Part shown: positions 17,389-27,990 of the stretch, piece after piece | How positions within the stretch are numbered: position 1 is the first letter of the stretch | Layout of the letters: each line of letters starts with the position of its first letter | The notes under the pieces: generated by a model | The model's input: only the letters and a program-made list of their open reading frames with translations | Databases searched by the model: none | Told to the model about the DNA's origin: nothing | Made by a program: the position numbers and the translations under genes | Origin: Syngnathus acus | Lineage: Eukaryota; Chordata; Actinopteri; Syngnathiformes; Syngnathidae | Length of the DNA: 64,000 bases | Reading direction: 5' to 3' | Assembly (NCBI RefSeq): GCF_901709675.1 | Contig: NC_051103.1 | Coordinates: forward strand, 7,053,501 to 7,117,500

Positions 17389-18473
17389 GTAAGAGTCGCT
17401 TTCTCGTCTTTCGCACCCCCTCTATTTTTATCATATCTACTCAATAACACCGTGTTTGTGAGTCTGACTTTAGCTTTCTAATCCCCCACACCGACCACCA
17501 ATGTACGGCTTATGACTTTCATTGGTGACCTCGTTTGCCAAAATAGCAGCACTGTGTTATAATTAGTGTGCAGATATGTGCGGCACACACTCGTGTGTAT
17601 GCTTGGCAATAAAAAAAGGAATGCCAAAACGTGGATGTGGTGCCATATTTTTTTTTTTAGCCCCCTCACCATAGGTATTTTTAACTCTCGTGCACTACTG
17701 GTATTTTTGCACCATTTTCTTTCGCTATATAATTTTGCATAGCATTATAGCTAAATAGACCTTCTATCAGATTGTGTTAAGTAGGAGGAGCTTCATTTGC
17801 TCATACCATAGCCTTGTCTAATAGAAAAGGTGCGGCTGATATAGTCCACTTACTGCCCCACTTCACGTTATCTGCTAAAACATACTAGTATCAGTTGCCA
17901 CACACACACATGCAATCGCCTGTGTAAGGCCTTGCACAAACATTTTTTTTTCTGTTAAAAGTAATGGCAGAAGACATTCATATGAAGCATTCATAAAGCT
18001 CTTTTTAATCCCTTCTATCTTTCCGCGTGTCGTGACCTATCGTACATGTTTAACAAGTCCGCAGGCCTGTGTTCTTAAATGTTGGTTGTTGAATCAATGA
18101 TGGGGAAAAACTTGTTTGAGGGGAGTGGTGTTTGTAATTTCACTTGGCACCATTTTTAACTGTGCAGCAACACGGTATAACGGAATAATTTTTGTGATTA
18201 AGTAGGCCAGAGTTCATTGGGTAACTTCCGCAAAGGCCAATGGATTTCCAAATCGCAACGAAATGTTGATTTCTAGCAAACAAAGCAGCACAGTTAAACT
18301 GCACTAAAGTTGTAAAAGTATGTCCGGATATGCTCGACAGACTACTTGTTGCTCGGCAGAATTCATAGCTCTCAATCATAACTGCACTACAGGCCAATGG
18401 AATTAGGCCAGTAATTAATTCAGCTAATCTTACCAGCACACTTTGTTTACAGAGAGCCTAAGCAAGACCAAAG

Positions 18474-19214
18474 ATGACTGCAGCGCCCCAACCACGTTTC
18501 CTGGTCCTGTTTGACTTTGACGAGACGCTCGTGAATGAGAATAGCGACGATGCGGTGTTGCAGGCTCTGCCGGGCCAGCAGCTCCCCGATTGGTTGAAGA
18601 ACAGCTACCGCGAGGGCCACTACAACGAGTACATGCGGCAGATTCTGGCCTACATGGCCGAGCAGGGCGTGACGCCCCACGCCATCCGCTCAGCCCTGGA
18701 GAACATCCCGCCCACACCCGGCGCCCTCGCACTGTTGCACTTCCTCCAGAGCCACCAGGACGACTTTGAGCTGGCGGTAGTCTCGGACGCCAACATCTAC
18801 TTCATCGAAACTTGGCTGAAGCACGCGGGGGTGCGCCATCTCTTCCAGAGGATCTTCACCAACCCGGCCAGCTTCGACGACGCTGAGCGTCTGGTGCTGC
18901 TCCCCTTCCACGCCCACTCGTGCCCCCGTTGCCCTGACAACATGTGCAAGCAAGTCATTCTGAGGGAGTATCTGGCATTGAGGCAGAAAGAGCGCGGCAC
19001 GCCTTTCCAGCAAGTGTTTTACGTCGGTGACGGCGCCAATGACGTGTGCCCCTCGCTGGCCTTGGGTCCCCGAGACGCTGTCTTCCCTAGGAGGGACTTT
19101 CCCCTGCACAGCCTGCTGAAGTCCGAGGGCACACAGTTTAAGGCTAACCTGATTCCCTGGAGCAGCGGCCAGGACGTCATGGACTGTCTAAAGAAAATCG
19201 TGGAAGAGAGATGA
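18474..19214 (+). CDS. phospho1: PHOSPHO1-type phosphoethanolamine/phosphocholine phosphatase
   Basis: A single uninterrupted coding exon of 246 codons. It belongs to the HAD superfamily. Motif I DFDET at residues 14-18 has nucleophile Asp14 and general acid Asp16, motif II is in VVSDAN, and motif III/IV is GDGANDVCP at 185-193. HSCPRCPDNMCK is the cysteine-rich segment typical of the PHOSPHO family. Family members hydrolyse phosphoethanolamine and phosphocholine, and PHOSPHO1 acts in matrix vesicles during bone mineralisation. Stretches such as EQGVTPHAIR and FPRRDFPLH favour PHOSPHO1 over PHOSPHO2, although the C-terminal WSSGQDV is shared with PHOSPHO2. A teleost-specific PHOSPHO1 paralog is possible. 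An acceptor at 18451-18452 suggests a spliced 5' UTR and supports this ATG. An AATAAA at 19445-19450 may end the transcript. Confidence 0.85.
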   Translation: MTAAPQPRFLVLFDFDETLVNENSDDAVLQALPGQQLPDWLKNSYREGHYNEYMRQILAYMAEQGVTPHAIRSALENIPPTPGALALLHFLQSHQDDFELAVVSDANIYFIETWLKHAGVRHLFQRIFTNPASFDDAERLVLLPFHAHSCPRCPDNMCKQVILREYLALRQKERGTPFQQVFYVGDGANDVCPSLALGPRDAVFPRRDFPLHSLLKSEGTQFKANLIPWSSGQDVMDCLKKIVEER

Positions 19215-22200
19215 TAATTGATGAGACGAAAACAACAGTAACAAAGGTGCTTAAATCATATAAAATAGATCATTTAGAAGTATACTAAGTATTTGCATTT
19301 CCAAGTATATATATTATGAAATATAACTATATAACTATAATTTCTAATACCGCTCGCATTAAAATCAAACTCTGAATTTTAGAAGGGATCCAAATATTTA
19401 TATTTGAAAAATAACATCATAAAGTCCACTGGAAAACAATTTTAAATAAAAAAAAATATATATATATTTTAGGCAGCATATAAAAAAAAACAGTCTGCAT
19501 AGACTTATTCAACATCTGGAAAAAAAATAGTGTGAGGAGCTTAATTGCTTAAGTCATACATTTTTCGGTTGCTGATTTTTTAATTTGTTTTTAAGTTCAG
19601 GTTTTGACGCTAAAAATGATTCATTAAGAAATTAAAATTGAAACACATTGTGTCCGCTTCACAGAGCATAGGGACCAGGTCCACAAAAATGTGTAAATAA
19701 TTGCCACCCATTATAAATGTAGTGGGGGGAAAAAAAACATGCTACAGTATTGTAGACGCAAGTAAGCGATTGATTTGACGACATCAGTCAAGATCTCGTT
19801 GTGACATGATCAATGACCCTGACCGCGGATCTTTGTTGATCAACACTTGTCGTAACTGATAAATCCATCATGCAAACGAACAAAGCGAAGCGAGCCACGA
19901 TGAGGCAGGTTGATTTGTTTAGGTAACACGGTGCTTTCAGGGTACTTTCACAACATTTACGCTTGCACGTGCTGTTCGACAAATAGTTTTTCTTTAATTG
20001 TGCTTTTAAGATTGAGCAAAAATTTCCATTCACTGCCCAACCCTTTGCTTAAAACACCCGTTCCTCTAGTATTCTGAATCGTCTCCTTATGAATACAAAG
20101 AATCCGCTACAATATGGAATCGATGCTGACGCAGGTTTCCATGGACATTCAATGTTATGGGATCAGGTACGAAGTGGTGAAATGAGCGCATCGGCTTACA
20201 AAAGAAAGGGGCGATACCTAATCTAGTTCTTGAAGATACCGCGCCGTAATCTACACCAGCATTTAAACAACACTGTATACCCTGCCTGCACTTTAACCCC
20301 GCAATGGAACATTTGAGTCAACACAGTTAACACATTGTTATTGCGTGCCCATTTTGATATCCGCATTTCAAATTAAATGCAACGTTAGTGTTTACCAATC
20401 AATATTTCTAATGAGATTAAAAGTGCCAGCCCACCATCTTTTGTCATAATGCAAAAGCGGTTAAGGTTAATCTGACAGTGTTAACTGAAATTCTTACTTT
20501 TGGTGTAAATGCAGAATGTATAGGAGAGTTCAAATTAATTATATTTTTGAAGAAAAAAAGAAAACCAGCAAATGTTTTAACGTCACTATACTCACAAAAT
20601 ATGCCACCATTGTCCCTTTTAGAAGCTTCTCAGGGAGAAGAGTTTATTCTGTTGCTTTATAGGAACTGTTGTAAACATTATTCATCACAATGACGTCCAT
20701 TTTTCGATGTGCGTAATTGAAATATGTGCAATAATGAACCCTACGCAATATGATGTATAGGATACATAAGGGAAACAGATTTTTTTTTTTTATTCCTACT
20801 ACATTTGCTTTAATTTGGGAGCGTATGTCCCTGCTTTCCTTTGACTAGCTGTACTTGGATTTGAAAGATCAATGTAACACAACATTGTAACAGGAATGTA
20901 AAAGCCATCATGTCATCAGTCATGCTCCCGAGTGGTTATTCCAATCTTCGCCACAAAACACCTTAATTAGGGTGACCAGATTTGGGTTCCTGAAAGAGGA
21001 CTTTTTTTTTTTTTTGGAGGGGGGCGCGGTACTTTATGAGAGGGCGTGGTCATTTTTGAGAGGGCGGGGTCTTTTTTTTGGGGGGGGGGGGGTGAAAATG
21101 GGGGTGTATTTAATGGGGTTTCCGAATGACGTCACAGATGAAATAGCTTGTCAGGAGGTGAGGGTGGGTGTGGCACGTTTCACTTTCAGTTCAGCTTTGA
21201 CCATGATTTTTCCTTTAATGATTTCCTTTGATTTGTTTTGGAATCCCAGAGGTTATCACGGCCGGCATTTCTCATACTGAACAGGAGATGTCGACAGTGT
21301 AGCCTCTGGATTAAACTGTTCAGTAATGATGATCCAACAACATTCTAAATTCCACAACTGAAGTACACTTCTGTTAATGGAAGCTTTATAAGACGGTATA
21401 TTTGTGCGTGATGACGGGTCACCAGGCGGCGCTAGCGTGCAAAGCGCCGTTGGACGAGCAACGGCGCTATTAATTATATTATAATTATATTATATTAATT
21501 ATATTAATTTGCTTTGAAAATACCTGAGTAATAAAATGGATGGATGAATGATGATCACAATTAAGTAGAAAGTCTCCTTTGTAATATATCCTCCTTGTAG
21601 CCTGTTCCCAAAAAGAGGAGTTTCTTTGCATCGAGGTTTATGCAAAGAGCTCACGTAATTATATTGTTGCTTTTTGGTGAAGTGAATGAGTGTTCCGTCT
21701 GTACGACTGGTCTTTGAATGCACCCCGCTTCAATGGCAGAACGCGGAGGAATTTAAAGACATCAAATGAGAATAATCCTTTATAAAAAATTAAATTGACT
21801 GACGCAAACGTGAGTTCTTCATGTTTTTATTGAAAACAACATAGTGCTGACGCCGTACGACATCGGTTTTTCGCTTTCCAAATAAGGCGTGCGCGCTCCC
21901 GCGGCAGGGGGAACAAAATCTCACGGGGGAACCAAATCAAGCACAACACCTGTCCCATATAAATTATTTTAAATAATTTACGATCACTGTCAAACTTGAT
22001 CAAAGGTACAACACAAATTTGTATGAAAGTCAAACAATATGACAGAATATTATTTTTGACAAGGCCGGTCTTTTTAACTAGTTTTTGAGCATTTTTTTTA
22101 TGCGTGTTTACTATATTATCCGAACTAGTGTTGTATGCATGATGTGGGAGTGTCTTTTCTGCAGGCTGCCAAGGACGCGCTTTTTGGTGATTTGAATTGA

Positions 22201-22907
22201 GCTTTCTCAGCTACCGTACACTTCCGCTTCAGTGAGCAGGTAGCTCTTCAGGTTGCTACCTTTTGGGCTTTCGAGTGAGTCATGTCAACTTTTTCCAAGC
22301 TCTTAAACTTGCTGTATGTATGTAAATGCGTACATGTAAACAATGACATGAAAGGAGAATCATTGTTAGTCGTTAGGTCAGTGGAAACTCGCTAGCTCTC
22401 GTGAAACAAGAGGTGGAGCGTTAGCTAGCACGCCCACAAGCAGCACTCACTCGGCTGTCAATCAATGGATTATCAAGGAAAGCGTTTGATTTGAACGTTG
22501 GTTTTCTATGTTTTTCCATGTCCAACTTGAAGACTGGAGGCTCCACGTCGGCTGCTGGTCGTCCATCTGCATATCTCGAAAGGTACCTCCCCATTTTCCA
22601 TATAGCATTATGCCTCTGGTGACTAGCAAGGTGGCCCTTGTCCCGTTGATTATTTGGGCCACTGTAAAAAGAAACAAAATAATTGCTCTACAGTCGTTAA
22701 AGTTACATGTCAATGTAAGAAGTATAGTTTTGAAAAATGTACTTGCATGTTAACTTAAAAAGTATATTTTTGATCATAGTTGGCACTCATGAAAAGTGAA
22801 AGCGTACCACTTTGTTCAAATAATATGACTTGAATTAAAAAAAATATATAAATCTAAAAAAAAAATTTTTAAAAAAATGTGTAAGTTATGTTAGTTGGTA
22901 GTGTTAT
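19215..22907. other. Intergenic, gene-poor AT-rich DNA
   Basis: No supported gene. AT-rich low-complexity tracts lie at 19240-19520 and 21475-21510. A G-rich patch at 21000-21095 contains repeated GAGAGGGCGKGGTC-like units and a run of G. The segment beginning near 20970 (AGGGTGACCAGATTTGGG) resembles the edge of a dispersed fish repeat, but I cannot name it. Confidence 0.5.
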
Positions 22908-23280
22908 GTGCTTGAGGAGCTGATGTGTGATGTCATATTGTCATGGCACACCAGGGAGAAGGTGAGCACATGCAAGCAGCTGACATCTCTCACAAAACCT
23001 AAGTGCCAGGTCCTGCACAATATCACCACACTCGTCTGGATGTGTTTTTTGATGACATTGATGCAAACCAAGTTAGTCAGAAACATATATTTAACTAACT
23101 TGGTTTGCGTCAGTGTCATGGAAAAACTTGTCCAAAAGTATGTGGTGGTGGTACTGTGGAGTACCTGGCACTTAGGTTTTGTCCCAGTGAGAGATGTTTG
23201 CACTGTTTGCATGTGCTCACCTACCCCCTAGTGCCTGCCACGAGAAGTAAGTGACATCATACCTGAGCTCATCAACCACT
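22908..23280. repeat. Long imperfect palindrome (about 180-bp arms)
   Basis: The left arm (about 22908-23070) is followed, after a short loop near 23071-23086, by its diverged reverse complement (about 23087-23280). Clear arm pairs are CCTAAGTGCCAGGT at 23000-23013 against ACCTGGCACTTAGG at 23163-23176, and GCAAACCAAGTTAGT against ACTAACTTGGTTTGC flanking the loop. Arms look roughly 80% complementary with small indels. This fits a foldback/MITE-like element or an inverted duplication. No terminal duplication was recognised. Confidence 0.8.
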
Positions 23281-23440
23281 TAATCTGTTTCCATGCAGGC
23301 AGGGCCTTTTCAAACTTCTTTTCTATTCAATAAATTGTTCAAGTGGAATGCGAGTCTTTGTGATATATGAGCAAATTTGCTCATTTGAAGTATTTTGTGC
23401 TTGGTGGTCACTGCATTGGCAAAGTACTGTTTGAAAACAA

Positions 23441-23635
23441 AAGTTTTCAGCCTTGAGGTGAGTGTCACTGCAACAGACCCAAGTCTTTGCTGCTTCTCTC
23501 TGTGTGCACATGAGTCAAAGTGATGCAATTGTACAGTTGCAGTCACTTTGACTCATGTGGAGACAGAGAGAAGCAGTCAAAGACTTGGCTCTGTTCAGTA
23601 GCTGAAGGCAAACACTCAACTCCAAGCTGAAAAGA
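23441..23635. repeat. Second imperfect palindrome (about 95-bp arms)
   Basis: The centre is near 23532. TGACTCATGTGGAGACAGAGAG on the right pairs with the left-arm copy at about 23498-23518, and the pairing extends outward through CAAGTCTTTG to TTTTCAGC at the outer ends. It has almost no loop, so the transcript would fold into a long hairpin. It is adjacent to, but unrelated in sequence to, the previous palindrome. Confidence 0.8.
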
Positions 23636-23654
23636 GCCTTCCAAAACCTACTTT

Positions 23655-24640
23655 GCCCGCCTCCTAACTCTGCCCAAATTCAGCCTGCCCAATCACGGCT
23701 CGGCTCCAAATTTGCATAGCCACGCCCACCTTCTGACAGCCAATCAGGACGCAGCATTTGCACATCTGACCAATCCGATTGCTTCATTTTTAGGAAACCA
23801 TGCCCTTTTCAAATCCAACCAATCAGTGCCACTTTGCCCTCCTCCTAACTCTGCCCAGCCAATCACGGCTTGGCTCCAAATTTGCATAGCCACGCCCACT
23901 TTCTGACAGCCAATCAGAATGCAGCATTTGCACATCTGACCAATCAGATGGCTTCATTTTTAGGAAACCACGCCCTTTTCAAATCCAACCAATCACAGTG
24001 CCACTTTGCCCAGCCAATCACGGCTTGGCTCCAAATTTGCATAGCCACGCCCACTTTCTGACAGCCAATCAGAATGCAGCATTTTTAGGAAACCACGCCC
24101 TTTTCAAATCCAACCAATCACAGTGCCACTTTGCCCTCCTCCTAACTCTGCCCAGCCAATCACGGCTTGGCTCCAAATTTGCATAGCCACGCCCACTTTC
24201 TGACAGCCAATCAGAATGCAGCATTTGCACATCTGACCAATCAGATTGCTTCATTTTTAGGAAACCACGCCCTTTTCAAATCCAACCAATCACAGTGCCA
24301 CTTTGCCCGCCTCCTAACTCTGCCCAGCCAATCACGGCTTGGCTCCAAATTTGCATAGCCACGCCCACCTTCTGACAGCCAATCAGAATGCAGCATTTGC
24401 ACATCTGACCAATCAGATTGCTTCATTTTTAGGAAACCACGCCCTTTTCAAATCCAGCCAATCACGGCTCGACATTTGCATAGCCACGCCCACTTTCTGA
24501 CAGCCAATCAGATTGCTTCGTTTTTAGGAAACCACGCCCACTTCTAATCCAACCAATCACAGAGCCCTCATTTGCATACCCACACCCACTTTTCAACCAA
24601 CCACAGCCTTTTATTCTCCTAGCTCCTACGAGCTTTCAGC
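23655..24640 (+). repeat. Tandem array rich in CCAAT, octamer and CACCC motifs
   Basis: About six copies of a unit whose full length is about 170 bp. The AATCACGGCT landmark starts at 23691, 23861, 24016, 24158, 24330 and 24460, giving spacings of 170, 155, 142, 172 and 130; the short units have internal deletions. A complete unit contains in order GCCAATCACGGCT, ATTTGCAT, CCACGCCCAC, GCCAATCAG, GACCAATCAG, CCACGCCC and AACCAATCA. The ATTTGCAT octamer occurs seven times and CCAATCA about twenty times, all in the same orientation. The last part (24460-24640) is diverged. No gene starts within 3 kb downstream. Confidence 0.85.
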
Positions 24641-25130
24641 CAATCATGAAGCTGTATTCCAGTCACGCTCCGCCCTCTTTTCAAAAATTGCACCAGAAAA
24701 AATCTGTAAAAAAAAAAAAAAATCCAGAATTTTTTTTGGGTTGGGGGAAAAAAATAAACTGGAAAGAAAAGTTTAAGATGTGATGTTTGAAAATGAAGAG
24801 TTGAAAGTGTGTTATTTGTAATAAAGTTTTATTTCTTTTGCAGAGGTAACAAGTTGGATGGCAATCTGCTCATTGCCGAGTGGTGAAGTGGTCGGCCAGA
24901 GGGACGAGCGGTGGAGTGGTCAGCCAGTGGGATGAGTGTTACTCCATGCCTGGACCCGAGACAAAAAGAGATGGGTAAGTAAAAAGCTAAGTCAAGGTTT
25001 TGACGTGAAACATACCAGTGCACAAGTAGAGTTCATGGCACCGAGCTTTGCAAGCCGCATGACCAGGAAGCGGATTTTGTTCCTTGCTGCATGACCCAGG
25101 AAGTTGATATTATTATATATATATATTATA

Positions 25131-25535
25131 TGATATTAAACATACAGGCTTTTTGACTCTCGTTTCTGAAGCGGTTCATGTAATGACGGCAAGCTACCGC
25201 AAGATGGCAGTGCCCCCATTCACTTGTATGTAACCCAGCGTAAAATGAACATGTCCATTTCCATTTCAGCATTGCTCCTTCTTTAATGAAAATATAGTTC
25301 CACTTCAGTTACAATATGGTTATTAGAACTTGAACATATGAGTAGTTTACTGTACATTTGTTTAGTTTAAAATACCAACACATAAGCAGAATTAAATAAA
25401 TACGTACGTTGTATGATATGAAACATACAGGCTTTTGACTCGTTTATGAAGCGGTTCATGTAATGACGCCAAGCTACCGCAAGATGGCAGTGCCCCCATT
25501 CACTTGTATGTAACCCAGCGTAAAATGAACATGTC
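25131..25535 (+). repeat. Two 123-125-bp direct repeats 282 bp apart
   Basis: Copy 1 (25131-25255) and copy 2 (25413-25535) share long exact blocks, for example AAGCTACCGCAAGATGGCAG and GTATGTAACCCAGCGTAAAA. They differ by a few substitutions and short indels. About 157 bp of unrelated sequence separates them. This may be a local tandem duplication or a short element with direct terminal repeats. Confidence 0.75.
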
Positions 25536-27990
25536 AATTTACCAAGTTAATGGACAAAGTGGGCTTTGCAACACCGGCCGAGATGGGAGGAGGCATAGGA
25601 TGGGCGGGGGGGGGGGGGGGGTGCACACAAATAAAAGCTCGTGTGTGAACGCCGGCGCAACGACAGGGAAGTCAGACACAAAAGCGACGAAGAGGAATAC
25701 AGCAGAGAGGAAAAAAAGGAGAATAAGACGAGCCTCCAACAGGGTGAGGATGCTCAAAATTGCGCAGATTCCTTATAGGTTGCCTGGCTACCTCGAATGA
25801 CTGACATTTGTGTGGTTTTATATATATATATAAATATTTTGTTCATTTTTAAACACCCGTTGTTAAGTGCGTTTGTAAATTATAGGGAGTATATAGAAAG
25901 TATCCACGTACTAGAAATTCAGGGGAAAGGACTTTTTTTTTTTAAGGGGGCGGGGTTAAATGAGTGTCAATCACCACAGAACCATCAGCTTCTTTCACTA
26001 AGTTTTTACTCCACTGTCCACGTTATTATTTATGAGTTATAGTGTGCTTACCTCGTTGGATATGACTGTATTTAGGCTAATGCTCCTAATAGAAGTTAAT
26101 TGATTTACTAAGAGCTTTTGGAGCGCTCCATTCGTTTGCACCCATAAACACAAACTGAGAGGGAGCTTCGAGCGTTTGGCCACCTACCAACAGCGTGCAA
26201 TGGCTTGCCAAAGAGACCCCGGGTCGTCCATCTGCCCCACAAACTGAGTTCAATCTGCTGGCTGGCTCCAGCCTCTGTCCTGCCTGCCTGGCTGGCTGCT
26301 GTGTGTCATGAAGGTGTTTGGAAGTCGTGTTCCTCTTGTAAGCCTCTTAAGAGCCTTCTGGCTTTCCTCATCGCCTAGCCCTGCATTCTTTTCTCTTTTA
26401 TTTCCCATACTTGGAATTTGGCATCATCAGAGTGGCTTATTTTGTTTGCATGTCAGTGTTTACAGATTGGATATTTGCTCACCAGTCTTTAACTACCACT
26501 GGGACAATGGGGCTTAATCTTTAAATGTAGATGACTCAACTAACTGATATTCAAGAAATAATGTATTTGCTCAGCTGTCTGTGCCACTGACCAATAGTGA
26601 CCGGCAGAACAATGACATGCTTTTCCACTAGGGGGCAGAAAAAACAATTCACCGATGTATCCTCTTTTTGGAACATTTTGCTTACTCTATCGCTATAAGA
26701 TTTGTTTTAATGTCAAATAAATGCTATTACTTAAGAAACGTTGGATAAAAATTGAAATGTACATGTATACACACACACACACACCCGGCAGATGGCCATT
26801 ACTGAATTGATGACCTTGCCCCCGTTCCGTCTCTCTCCAAAGACCCGCACTACAGGAATATTAGTTGGCCAAATGTCCGTGTGCATGTACACGTTTATGT
26901 AATAACATGTCAATGAGGCAGAATCACATTAAACGATTCCAACTGACAGAAGCAATGACTTCAAGGCTCCATCCTATTGTCACGCGATTTGTGAGTTTCC
27001 CTGTATGCACAGGATGGGCAGATGGTCTTTTTCTATGTACTGGCGACTCCCCCCCCCCCCCACTCCAATCCCAGAGTCACCCCGCAGCAAAATAAGCATG
27101 GCAAACAGGTGGCGTGTGTGCAGGAACAATTTACCAATTTGTGTCAGGCACGATGATGACTTTGTTGTATAGCTCGATGATTGACAGACATTGATTAGCC
27201 TAATTGCGTAATTGCCAAAGTTTATGGACGGCTTTGTGTGATGCTGCTTAAGTGTGATGCTGCTTTTGTCTCAACACACGTCTATACTATGAAATTGACA
27301 AAGTAGTATGATTCACCATTCGCCATAGCAACCCAGCCAATACAATTTGACCTTGAAACACACATAATGGCCACTTGTCCGTTCCCCTGGTCTTCTGCCG
27401 CTTGTGTCTCAGCTCTCCAGCAGATGCCATGTTGAATAAAGCAGGCGAGATAATGCCACCATATGTCAGCCAGGAAGGCAGATTGCTGCGAAAAGAAAAG
27501 CAGGACGTTGTTGGCTTTGAGCTCTCGTAATTAGAGAGAGTGAGGAGATGAAGGGCGGCAGCGGCGGCCTGGAAGACGAGTGCACAGTGGGGGAACGGCC
27601 ACTTCAAATCACCATAATAATCAGATGGATGACTTTTTTTTACGTCCTTGTCTTATCTGGTGAGCAGACAGATGGATGGACATGTGGAATCAGTGGCGAT
27701 CACGTTCTGCTCGGTGGAGGTTAGCGACAGGTCAAGACACTTTAATCATTGTGCTTGACCTTTCATTGTGAGAGTTCAATCCCACAATCGTACTCGGCAG
27801 TCAAATTCAAGGGTGGCCATCATAAGGCCATTTCATTCCACCGTGGGAGGGAAATGCTCTGAGCTTTATACTGCCATTTATAAATATCAAATGTTTTTCA
27901 TTGTGAAGACACCGATTCTGGTCTTGAGGAGCAGCGGACACCACCATTGGAGCCACTCTCCTTTCCCTTCCTTGAATGACGCAGCCAAGC
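25536..27990. other. Intergenic upstream of mpp3
   Basis: No supported coding exon. It holds a G-run at 25603-25621, an AT microsatellite near 25820, a short CA repeat near 26770 and a C-run near 27050. The last few hundred bases presumably include the mpp3 promoter and 5' UTR, but no signal clearly defines them. Confidence 0.45.

Noticed and set aside
22904-23231. Two similar 100-residue frames on opposite strands
   Set aside because: The mirror similarity comes from the palindrome arms, not from a gene pair.
23712-24426. Several overlapping frames of about 62 residues that resemble each other on both strands
   Set aside because: They are produced by the CCAAT/octamer tandem array. There is no codon structure beyond the repeat.
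23655-24640. CRISPR-like appearance of regularly spaced repeats
   Set aside because: The genome is vertebrate, units are contiguous tandem copies rather than repeats with unique spacers, and there are no cas genes.
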